From JAVDCA01 sp035293985 (GTDB lineage: Bacteria; Pseudomonadota; Alphaproteobacteria; Rhizobiales; Xanthobacteraceae), in contig DATGLS010000045.1 in assembly GCA_035293985.1 (NCBI GenBank), positions 409,085 through 473,084 of the forward strand: a stretch of DNA of 64,000 nt, read 5' to 3'. Below, in pieces: positions 1-6,428 of the stretch. The notes beneath the pieces were generated by a model, which was not told the origin of the DNA, searched no databases, and saw only the letters and a program-made list of their open reading frames with translations. The position numbers and the translations under genes are program-made. Position 1 is the first letter of the stretch, and every line of letters starts with the position of its first letter.

Positions 1-2
1 TG

Positions 3-515
3 CTCCTCATTGGCCTCGGCGGCGTCGGCTCCATGGGGTCTGCGCTCGCGCGGTCCCTGTTCGGCGCGGCGCCGCTCGTTGCCGACATCGATCCGCACAA
101 GCGCGAGGCCGCGCTCGCGGCCGGCGCCGCCGCGGCCTTCGATCCGGCGGATCCGGGCGCCCGCAAGGCCGTGCTTTCCGCGACCGGCGGCGTCTACGCG
201 GTGGCCGACTTCGTCGGCTCGGATTCCTCGCTCGCGTTTGCGACCGGCGTGCTCGCGCGCGGCGGCAAGGTCGTGGTCACCGGGCTGATCGGCGGCGGAT
301 TTTCCACCGCGGTCGCCATGTTCCCGATCAAGGCGATGACCATCGAGGGCACGCTCACCGGCACCCTCGCCCAGGCGCGCGAGCTGATCGCCATCGCGCG
401 CGATGGCAAGCTCGCGCCCATTCCGATCCGCGAGCGCCCGCTCGCCGACGCGCAGGCCGCGCTCGACGATCTGCGCGCCGGCAAGGTCGCGGGCCGCGTG
501 GTGCTGACGATGTGA
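3..515 (+). CDS. Zinc-type (MDR family) alcohol dehydrogenase-like protein, C-terminal part
   Basis: The reading frame is already open at the window edge, so about half or more of the protein lies upstream. The visible 170 residues start inside a Rossmann fold, with GLGGVG at visible residues 4-9. The acidic residues after the second strand (VADID) favour NAD over NADP. The domain then runs to a family-typical end, with the 'GGKVVVTG' strand and a final region like other MDR proteins. The catalytic zinc-binding domain cannot be seen. It probably oxidises an alcohol or related substrate, but the substrate cannot be named. A Bug-type binding protein starts 30 bases downstream and is probably co-transcribed. 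Confidence 0.85.
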   Translation, partial: LLIGLGGVGSMGSALARSLFGAAPLVADIDPHKREAALAAGAAAAFDPADPGARKAVLSATGGVYAVADFVGSDSSLAFATGVLARGGKVVVTGLIGGGFSTAVAMFPIKAMTIEGTLTGTLAQARELIAIARDGKLAPIPIRERPLADAQAALDDLRAGKVAGRVVLTM

Positions 516-544
516 GGCTCGTAGCATCTAAATTGGGAGGACGA

Positions 545-1513
545 ATGCGCGCCTTCACTCGCATCGTGATTGCAGCAACCGTCGTCGCCACCGCGGCCGT
601 CTGCCGCGCCGAGGACCCGCCCTATCCGGTCCGGCCCGTGCGCGTCATCGTGCCGTTCGGCGCCGGCGGACCGGGCGACGTGTTCGCGCGGCTGATCGCG
701 CAAAAGCTCGGCGAGGACCTCGGCAAGACCTTCTATGTCGAGAACCATCCGGGCGCCGGCGGCACCATCGGCACGGCGCTCGCGGCGCGCGCGCCCGGCG
801 ACGGCTATACGCTCGTGGTGGTCAGCTCCACCTTCATGATCAATGCCTCGCTTTATCCCAAGCTGCCCTACGACTCGATCAAGGATTTCGCTCCCGTCAC
901 CATCGCGGCGACCACGCCCAACGTGCTGATCGTCCACCCATCGGTGCCGGCGCATTCCGTCAAGGAGCTGGTCGCGCTGATCCGCGCGCGGAAATACGAC
1001 AACTTCGCCGCCGGCGGCATCGGCACGCCCTCGCACATCTCCGGCGAGATGTTTCGCCTCGCGCTCGACCTCGACCTCACCGCGATCCCGTTTCCGGGTG
1101 GCGGGCCGATGATCGCCTCGGTGGTCGGCGGCCACACGCCGATCGCCTTTTCGGCGCTCGCGCCCGTCGCCGGCGCCATCAAGCAAGGGCAGTTGCGCGC
1201 GCTCGCGGTCACGAGCAAGGCGCGCTCGAGCGTGCTGCCCGACGTTCCGACGCTCGCCGAGGCCGGATTTCCCGACCAGGAGAACGACACGCCGCAGGGC
1301 ATTCTCGCTCCCGCCGGGACCCCGCGCCCGATCATCGAGCTCCTCTACCGCTCGATCGCCAAGGCGATGGCGACGCCCGACGTGAGGCAGAAGATGCTCG
1401 CGATCGGCTTCGAACGGGTGGCTGCGACGCCGGACGAATTCGCCGAGCGGATCAAGGCCGACATCCCGCGCCTCGCCAAGGTCATCCGCGCCGCCCACAT
1501 CACGCCGGAATAG
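545..1513 (+). CDS. Bug/TctC-family periplasmic solute-binding protein
   Basis: This 322-residue protein is a tripartite tricarboxylate transporter (TTT) receptor. Residues 1-22 form a signal peptide ending VCRA, and the mature part opens with the Bug signature PVRPVRVIVPFGAGGPGDV, followed later by the family motif GYTL. The ATG at 545 is chosen because GGGAGG lies at 535-540; a GTG at 512 overlaps the previous stop but would spoil the signal peptide. Members bind carboxylates or other small organic acids. No TctA or TctB membrane partner is visible nearby, so it is an orphan receptor here, probably in an operon with the upstream dehydrogenase. The ligand is unknown. Confidence 0.92.
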   Translation: MRAFTRIVIAATVVATAAVCRAEDPPYPVRPVRVIVPFGAGGPGDVFARLIAQKLGEDLGKTFYVENHPGAGGTIGTALAARAPGDGYTLVVVSSTFMINASLYPKLPYDSIKDFAPVTIAATTPNVLIVHPSVPAHSVKELVALIRARKYDNFAAGGIGTPSHISGEMFRLALDLDLTAIPFPGGGPMIASVVGGHTPIAFSALAPVAGAIKQGQLRALAVTSKARSSVLPDVPTLAEAGFPDQENDTPQGILAPAGTPRPIIELLYRSIAKAMATPDVRQKMLAIGFERVAATPDEFAERIKADIPRLAKVIRAAHITPE

Positions 1514-1559
1514 GCGCAGCTCTCCGTATCGGATCGGCGCGGCCGTTGCCTGGACTATA

Positions 1560-2447
1560 CTAGGTCGGTGCGCCCATCCAGGGATGATGCTTCGCGAGCG
1601 CAGCCGCCACCCGCGGCACGCGATCATATTGATGCAGGATGGCGGGCACACGGCCGTCGGTGGTGCGCACCAGACCGTCCGCGCCGACCGCGTAGGTCGC
1701 GTCCGGCTCGAGGCCCATGGTGGCGACGTGCACGTTGTTCTCCATGATCACGCCCGGCAGGCCGCCGTCGAGGAAGACCAGACGGTTGTGCAGGCTCGTA
1801 TCGGCCCCGCCGCGGCGGCGATCGCGCAGCGGCACCGCTCGCAGCTCCGCGGCCATCCGGGCAAGATAAGAATTCATCGCCGCCATGCCGCCGATCACGA
1901 TGCCGCAGCAGCTCACCCGCTGGCGGCTCAGCGCTGCGGCCTCGTCGGGCGGCAGGAAGAGCTTCGCCCAGCGCAGATTTGTCGGCTCCTCGCCAACCGT
2001 CTTCGTCGGGTGCTCGACATAGTAGTGGCACGCCGGCGACGTGAGATCGGCGAAAGGATTGCGCTGAAAGATCACGTCGCGCGTGTCCGTCACCATCATC
2101 TCGTCGTAGCGATCGAGATTGTCGCGCGCGATTCGGGCGTAGAAGTCGTAGCGGTGGGTGGCCGCGGGTCCGTGAATGCGCCGCGTCGTCCACATCCGGT
2201 AGGGCGTCATCCCTGATTGCCGGACGTAAGCCTGCAGCGGCCAATTCCAGAAGTTCATGATGATGATGACGTCGCCCGCGTAGCCGGTGGCGCGCAGCGA
2301 CTCGATGAAAGGACGCATCTGCTCCGGCGTGTACCGGCTGGCGGCGCCGACGATCAGGCGGCGGCGATCCCGGTCGAGGTTCGACCTGTCGGCCGCGCCG
2401 CCTGTGCGACCAGGTACGGGGTCTTGGCGAGCAGTGGGCCCGGCCAT
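1560..2447 (-). CDS. Glycosyltransferase-like protein (GT-A type fold suspected)
   Basis: This 295-residue protein has no signal peptide. A conserved-looking core begins about residue 31 (LIVGAASRYTPEQMRPFI). It contains DTRDVIFQ at 121-128, where the DxD-like acidic motif resembles the metal and nucleotide-sugar site of GT-A glycosyltransferases. GADTSLHN at 214-221 and HQYDR at 272-276 near the end match the usual order of such enzymes. The first 28 residues are Arg/Gly/Pro-rich and may not be translated; the exact start is uncertain. The gene is convergent with the Bug gene and stands alone. The acceptor and donor are unknown. The family call is inferred from motifs only. Confidence 0.6.
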   Translation of the reverse strand: MAGPTARQDPVPGRTGGAADRSNLDRDRRRLIVGAASRYTPEQMRPFIESLRATGYAGDVIIIMNFWNWPLQAYVRQSGMTPYRMWTTRRIHGPAATHRYDFYARIARDNLDRYDEMMVTDTRDVIFQRNPFADLTSPACHYYVEHPTKTVGEEPTNLRWAKLFLPPDEAAALSRQRVSCCGIVIGGMAAMNSYLARMAAELRAVPLRDRRRGGADTSLHNRLVFLDGGLPGVIMENNVHVATMGLEPDATYAVGADGLVRTTDGRVPAILHQYDRVPRVAAALAKHHPWMGAPT

Positions 2448-2540
2448 CGATAACGGCTCATCCGGTTGCGGGAATGCGCGGACTCTATAGGGGCCGACCG
2501 ACGCAAACGCCAGCGCGTGCCATTGCCAAGGTCACCGCGC

Positions 2541-2747
2541 TCATTTTTTCGTTTTCGTCAGCGCATCCCGCTGCTTCATCAGTCGCTCGAGCTCTTCGTT
2601 CTGCTGCGCGATCCGATCCGCGTTGCGCTCCTCGTCCTGGCCGCCGGACATCGCGGCCGCCTGCTCGATCAGCTGACGGATATTGTCCTGCACGATCCTG
2701 ATGCGGTTCTCGATCTCCTCGAGCGAAAGCGAATTGCCGTTGCTCAT
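2541..2747 (-). CDS. Small coiled-coil protein, function unknown
   Basis: This 68-residue, highly charged, soluble protein starts at an ATG preceded by AGGAGA at good spacing; a longer in-frame extension to 3197 would cross the terminator at 3123-3150 and is rejected. Heptad-like Leu/Ile spacing (LEEIENRIRIVQDNIRQLIEQ and EELERLMKQRDAL) predicts two helices forming a coiled coil. There are no Cys residues and no membrane segment. Similar short proteins are known as conserved hypotheticals in Bradyrhizobium relatives. I do not recognise a function. It lies next to, and divergent from, the Shine-Dalgarno-rich locus at 2909. Confidence 0.7.
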   Translation of the reverse strand: MSNGNSLSLEEIENRIRIVQDNIRQLIEQAAAMSGGQDEERNADRIAQQNEELERLMKQRDALTKTKK

Positions 2748-2882
2748 GGTGGTCTCCTGGACGATTTCGACGGGCTCGGAACCCATATTCGCGGGCTTGG
2801 CTCGCGGCCACAAGGGCGCTCTCGGCGCCCTCCCGGTGCGGACGAAATGCCGCGCGCCCCTTCCGAATCGGAAATCACGCGC

Positions 2883-2888
2883 TATAAA
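2883..2888 (+). promoter_or_regulatory. Possible -10 element for the small locus at 2909-3155
   Basis: TATAAA lies about 20 bases upstream of the extended Shine-Dalgarno sequence. A weak -35-like TTCCGA sits 16 bases further upstream at 2861-2866. This would start a short RNA near base 2895 that ends at the intrinsic terminator at 3123-3155, about 250 nucleotides. The -35 match is poor, so this is a tentative promoter. Confidence 0.35.
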
Positions 2889-2908
2889 GGGGGTCCCTGC
2901 AACGAACT

Positions 2909-2984
2909 GAAAGGAGGTGATCCAGTGTCTCATTGTCCATCGCCGCGGTCGCCGGCATCCATGAGCTGGATCGCCACCTCCTCC
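2909..2984 (+). promoter_or_regulatory. 17-nt Shine-Dalgarno sequence facing a 16S-tail mimic in one hairpin
   Basis: Bases 2909-2925 (GAAAGGAGGTGATCCAG) are the exact complement of the 3' end of alphaproteobacterial 16S rRNA, far longer than a normal Shine-Dalgarno site. Downstream, bases 2966-2982 read CTGGATC, then GCC, then ACCTCCT. That is the 16S tail itself with one extra codon inserted. The two segments can pair as 7+7 base pairs with a 3-base bulge and a 40-base loop. This would hide both the Shine-Dalgarno core (2912-2917) and the GTG start at 2925. The pairing is read directly from the sequence; the regulatory role is inferred. Confidence 0.6.
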
Positions 2985-3002
2985 GAGGTGCGCGCCGCGT
3001 GA
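2925..3002 (+). CDS. Putative 25-residue small protein behind the extended Shine-Dalgarno site
   Basis: A GTG lies exactly 7 bases after AGGAGG and opens a 25-codon frame beginning MSHCPSPRSPAS and ending SSEVRAA before TGA. Codons 15-20 (Trp-Ile-Ala-Thr-Ser-Ser) are also the bases that mimic the 16S tail, so the coding sequence may be constrained by RNA pairing. There is no recognised domain, signal peptide or membrane segment. It may be a real small protein, a leader peptide, or only a scaffold for a regulatory RNA. The near-ideal start spacing supports translation; conservation could not be tested. Confidence 0.5.
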   Translation: MSHCPSPRSPASMSWIATSSEVRAA

Positions 3003-3007
3003 CGTTA

Positions 3008-3055
3008 GGCATGTCCCGGCGAAGTGGTCACCGGTTCGCTGAATATGGACATGCC
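3008..3055. repeat. Dispersed palindrome, family B (copy 1)
   Basis: This roughly 48-base palindrome has ends GGCATGTCC and GGACATGCC around a core GGCGAAGTGGTCACCGGTTC. It belongs to a repeat family seen again at 18452, 28619 and 49712. It follows the stop codon of the small frame and precedes the terminator, so it is probably part of the same transcript. Confidence 0.75.
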
Positions 3056-3122
3056 AATGAATGTCACGGTCATGCTGCCGGTGCGCGCGAGCGCACTGGC
3101 GCCGGATCGCGGCTTGACAATG

Positions 3123-3155
3123 GAAGGGCTGCCCGCGAGGGCAGCCCTTCTTCTT
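3123..3155 (+). terminator. Intrinsic terminator of the small locus
   Basis: GAAGGGCTGCCC (3123-3134) pairs perfectly with GGGCAGCCCTTC (3139-3150) around a GCGA tetraloop, followed by TTCTT. The 12-base-pair stem with a stable GNRA loop and a following T-rich tract is a strong rho-independent terminator for plus-strand transcription. No other plus-strand gene precedes it within 1.6 kb except the 25-codon frame. This supports an independent short transcription unit. Confidence 0.85.
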
Positions 3156-3254
3156 GGTAGCCCGCCTTTCTTGTCGTCCGCGCGAGCGAAGCGACACGCG
3201 GAGAGAGCCTCCCGGACATCGGCGCTGACGCGCCTCATCCGGGCTACAGGCGCA

Positions 3255-4013
3255 CTACAATCCCAGCGCCTGCGCGATCAAGATGCACCCCGAGGCCAGC
3301 AGCAAGCACAGCACGACGCGCTGAAAGGTCCGCGGCGAGACGCCCACATGGGCGCGCGCGCCGATCCAGGCGGCGACCACCGTGGCCGGCAGGCACACCA
3401 GCGCGATCCCGATCAGCGGCTCTCCGATCTGCCCGTCGATCGCCATGGCGGTGCTCGCGACGATGAGCACGATGAGATTGAACGGCTGGTAGATCGCGCG
3501 CTGGCTGCTCGTGTCGCCGCCGCGCAGCTGCAGCCAGACCAGCGGCGCCGGTGCCGAGAGGCCCGCGAATCCGCCGAGGAAGCCGCCAACGACGCCGACG
3601 ATGGCATCGGCGAGCTTGCCGCCCCAGGCGCCGATCTCGCGCGGTCGCCGACCGATCAACTGATAGAGCGAATAGACGATCAGGAAGGCGCCGACCGAGG
3701 TCCGCAACAGCACCGGCGACACGGCCGAGAGCGCGCCGACGCCGACCGGGATGCCGACCACGCCGCCGACGAGAAACGGCATCATGCGCGGCCAGTCGAA
3801 CGACTTGCGCACTGTGACGACGCCGACGAGCTGCCCCGCAACCGACGCGAGCGCGACCAGCGGCGGCACCATCGGGGCCGGCAATGCGTGAAACCAGAGG
3901 CCCGAGGCGACCAGCCCGGTGCCGAAGCCGGCGAAGCCGGTGGTGAAGCCCGCGATCAGAGCACCGAAGAAGACGATGGCAAGCGTCGCGAGATCGAGCG
4001 AGGTCCCCAGCAT
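3255..4013 (-). CDS. Sulfite exporter TauE/SafE family permease
   Basis: This 252-residue integral membrane protein has about eight hydrophobic segments. The first carries the Gly-rich stretch FTTGFAGFGTG, and a repeat-like GGFLGGFAGLSAP comes near residue 150. These two GF.G..GG regions are the hallmark of the TauE/SafE/YfcA family, and the length fits (about 250). Members move sulfite, sulfoacetate or other organic anions across the inner membrane. The substrate cannot be told. It stands alone, with the CapA-like gene upstream on the same strand 65 bases away. Confidence 0.9.
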   Translation of the reverse strand: MLGTSLDLATLAIVFFGALIAGFTTGFAGFGTGLVASGLWFHALPAPMVPPLVALASVAGQLVGVVTVRKSFDWPRMMPFLVGGVVGIPVGVGALSAVSPVLLRTSVGAFLIVYSLYQLIGRRPREIGAWGGKLADAIVGVVGGFLGGFAGLSAPAPLVWLQLRGGDTSSQRAIYQPFNLIVLIVASTAMAIDGQIGEPLIGIALVCLPATVVAAWIGARAHVGVSPRTFQRVVLCLLLASGCILIAQALGL

Positions 4014-4077
4014 CAGGCTTGGCTAGCCGAGGCCTGTCCGACGCTCAAGCGCTTTTCACTGCGCTGCCACGTGCGCC

Positions 4078-5121
4078 TCAAGTCGGGCCTGTGACCCGCA
4101 CCTCATCGCCGTCCCGCAGGAGCTTCGCGTTATACGCTGCGCTCCGCTCCGTCAGGTCTGCCAGCGCATCCACCTCGCGGTCCGGATCGCTCCAATATGT
4201 CTCGTTCTTCTCATCGTGCCGCACGAAGCGGAAGCGCACGTCCTCGATCCCGCTTTTCCCGACCGTGGCGCGCACCAGCATGCCGAGCCAGTCGCCGTGC
4301 GCGCGGCCGCCGTGGCCGGTGTGGAACGACAGGTTGCCGAGCCCATAGAAAATCGGCTTACCCTTGCGCATGCCGACGGGAAGCGAATAGTGCGGCCCGT
4401 GCCCCATCACGACGTCGGCGCCGGCATCGATCGCGGCCTCGCCGATTTCGGTCATGTACCCGAGCACGTCCTCCTTGAGGCCCCAGTGGCACGACGCCAC
4501 GAGTACGTCGACGCGCGAGCGCAGCGCCGCTATGTCGTCCGCAAAGGCGCGCAGGTAGTGCTTGTCGGCCCAGGTGACGATCTCGGGCGGCACGCCCGGC
4601 CGGTTGGGCGGCGGCATGCCGGCGCGCAGCCGCTGGGTCGGCACGTGATAGGCCGTGTGGCCGCGGATCACCGCGATGCCGGGTGCGTCGGGCAGCGCCT
4701 CGTGATTGGTCGGCCAGTAGACCGAGCTGCGCTGCAGGAAGCCGACGCGCAGGCCGCCGCGCTCGATGATCACGGGCGCGCGCGCTGCCGCGAGATCCGC
4801 GCCGGCGCCGGTGTGCGGAATGCCGAGCGCGTCGAGCCGCGCGATGGAGCCGAGGATGTTTGCCTCGCCGTAATGCACGTTATTGGCGATGCCGACGGCG
4901 TGCAGGCCGGCGAATCGCAAGGCCTCGCCGCCGACCACCGGATCGGCGAAGAAGCCCTCGTTGCCGACCGAATGGCGGGCGGGCTTGGCGAGGCAGCACT
5001 CGAGGTTGCCGAACACGATGTCGGACGCGCGCAGCTCGGCGCCGACGCGGGCAAACGGCACCGCCGCATCAGTTACGGCCATCAGGTTGACGTCGCCGGT
5101 CAGGATCATCGTTACGGGCAT
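4078..5121 (-). CDS. CapA-family metallophosphoesterase-like protein
   Basis: This 347-residue protein is related to the poly-gamma-glutamate biosynthesis protein CapA/YwtB. Motifs in order are LTGDVNL (7-13), GNLECCL, NNVHYGEAN (the family's NNH..D..G site, with His shifted), CHWGLKE, and GHGPHY. These match the metal-binding positions of the calcineurin-like fold. The ATG at 5121 is preceded by GGGGGAC; an upstream ATG at 5193 would add 24 residues without a good ribosome site. There is no signal peptide, unlike membrane-anchored CapA, and no capB/capC neighbours. A role in poly-glutamate synthesis is therefore not supported; a soluble phosphoesterase is likelier. Confidence 0.8.
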   Translation of the reverse strand: MPVTMILTGDVNLMAVTDAAVPFARVGAELRASDIVFGNLECCLAKPARHSVGNEGFFADPVVGGEALRFAGLHAVGIANNVHYGEANILGSIARLDALGIPHTGAGADLAAARAPVIIERGGLRVGFLQRSSVYWPTNHEALPDAPGIAVIRGHTAYHVPTQRLRAGMPPPNRPGVPPEIVTWADKHYLRAFADDIAALRSRVDVLVASCHWGLKEDVLGYMTEIGEAAIDAGADVVMGHGPHYSLPVGMRKGKPIFYGLGNLSFHTGHGGRAHGDWLGMLVRATVGKSGIEDVRFRFVRHDEKNETYWSDPDREVDALADLTERSAAYNAKLLRDGDEVRVTGPT

Positions 5122-5243
5122 TTCTGGCGTCCCCCCTGCGACATCGCGATCGTTGCTACTCGCGATCATGCTGGCACAAGGGCGACCGCTCAACTACATT
5201 CGCAACCCTGAATTCGAGCCGAACAAACCACGGGAAGGACGCC

Positions 5244-6266
5244 ATGCCCAAGCTTTCACGCCGTAAATTCATGCAGAGCACCGCCGCTGCCGCGAGCGGC
5301 GTCGCGGCGTTCGGCATCCTCACGCGGCCGGCCGACGCCGCCGAGTTCACCTTCAAATACGCCAACAACGTCGTCGCCACGCACCCGGTGAACGTGCGGC
5401 TGAAGGAGGCGGTCGAGAAGATCAAGCAGGAGACGTCCGGGCGCATGGACCTGCAGATCTTCCCCAACAACCAGCTCGGCGGCGACACCGACGTGCTCTC
5501 CCAGCTGCGCACCGGAGCCGTGCAGATGTTCAACCTGTCGGGCCTGATCCTCGCGACCTACGTGCCGCTCGCCTCGATCAACGGCATCGGCTTCGCGTTC
5601 AAAGATTACAACCAGGTGTGGACCGCGATGGACGGCAGCCTCGGCGCGCTGGTGCGCGAGGCGATCGGCAAGGCGGGCCTCACCGCATTCGACAACATGT
5701 GGGACAATGGCTACCGCCAGATCACCTCGAGCACGCATCCGATCAACGCGCCCGAGGATCTCAAGGGCTTCAAGATCCGCGTGCCGATCAGCCCGTTGTG
5801 GACCTCGATGTTCAAGGCGCTTGGCGCCTCCCCGACCGGCATCAACTTCAACGAGGTCTACACGGCGCTGCAGACCAAGGTCGTCGAGGGCCAGGAAAAT
5901 CCGCTCTCGCTGATCCAGATCGCCAAGCTCTACGAGGTGCAGAAGTACACCTCCCTCACCAACCACATGTGGGACGGCTTCTGGACGCTCGCCAATACCC
6001 AGGCGTGGAGCGCTTTGCCGAACAACATCCAGGAGATCGTGGCCAAGCACGTCAACGCGGCCGCGATCGCCGAGCGCGCCGACATCGCCAAGCTCAACGA
6101 CACGGTTCAGGCCGACCTGACCAAGAAGGGTATGGTCTTCAACAAGACCGATGCGGAAAAATTCCGCGCGGCCCTGCGCACCGCCGGCTTCTACAAGGAA
6201 TGGAAGGACAAGTACGGCGCGCAGGCCTGGGCCGTGCTGGAGAAACAAGTCGGCACCTTGAGCTGA
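5244..6266 (+). CDS. TRAP transporter solute-binding protein (DctP family)
   Basis: This 340-residue protein opens with a Tat signal peptide (SRRKFM at 5-10, hydrophobic stretch to about residue 33, ending ADAAE). The mature part has the DctP fold, including the family's NQLGGDTD region and GFKIRVP with the conserved Arg that clamps the substrate carboxylate. A GGAAGGA site precedes the ATG. It binds its ligand in the periplasm and delivers it to the fused membrane subunit 160 bases downstream. The substrate is probably an organic acid, but the sequence does not reveal which. Confidence 0.95.
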   Translation: MPKLSRRKFMQSTAAAASGVAAFGILTRPADAAEFTFKYANNVVATHPVNVRLKEAVEKIKQETSGRMDLQIFPNNQLGGDTDVLSQLRTGAVQMFNLSGLILATYVPLASINGIGFAFKDYNQVWTAMDGSLGALVREAIGKAGLTAFDNMWDNGYRQITSSTHPINAPEDLKGFKIRVPISPLWTSMFKALGASPTGINFNEVYTALQTKVVEGQENPLSLIQIAKLYEVQKYTSLTNHMWDGFWTLANTQAWSALPNNIQEIVAKHVNAAAIAERADIAKLNDTVQADLTKKGMVFNKTDAEKFRAALRTAGFYKEWKDKYGAQAWAVLEKQVGTLS

Positions 6267-6290
6267 GGGTTAGGTGAGCACAGCGCCAGC

Positions 6291-6412
6291 GCTCCCTCTC
6301 CCCGCGCTCTTGGCGCGGGAAGAGGGTTGGGGTGAGGGGCGTCGCTTGCTCCGAGTTCGCGGCGAGCGCCCCTCGCCCCGACCCTCTCCCCCTGAGTACC
6401 GGGAGAGGGAGC
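6291..6412. repeat. Long nested palindrome, family C (copy 1)
   Basis: Perfect 12-base ends (GCTCCCTCTCCC and GGGAGAGGGAGC) flank inner inverted arms, GGTTGGGGTGAGGGGC against GCCCCTCGCCCCGACC. The element fills the gap between the TRAP receptor and membrane genes. The transcript can fold into a long hairpin here, which may stabilise the receptor message and lower expression of the membrane subunit, as in other binding-protein operons. A related element is at 27541-27628. Confidence 0.75.
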
Positions 6413-6428
6413 GCATGCGCCTTGCGCT

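Noticed and set aside
2909..2925. Fragment of a 16S rRNA gene on the minus strand
   Set aside because: Only the last 17 bases match the 16S tail. The sequence before it on that strand does not resemble the preceding 16S helix, so it is read as an extended Shine-Dalgarno site on the plus strand.
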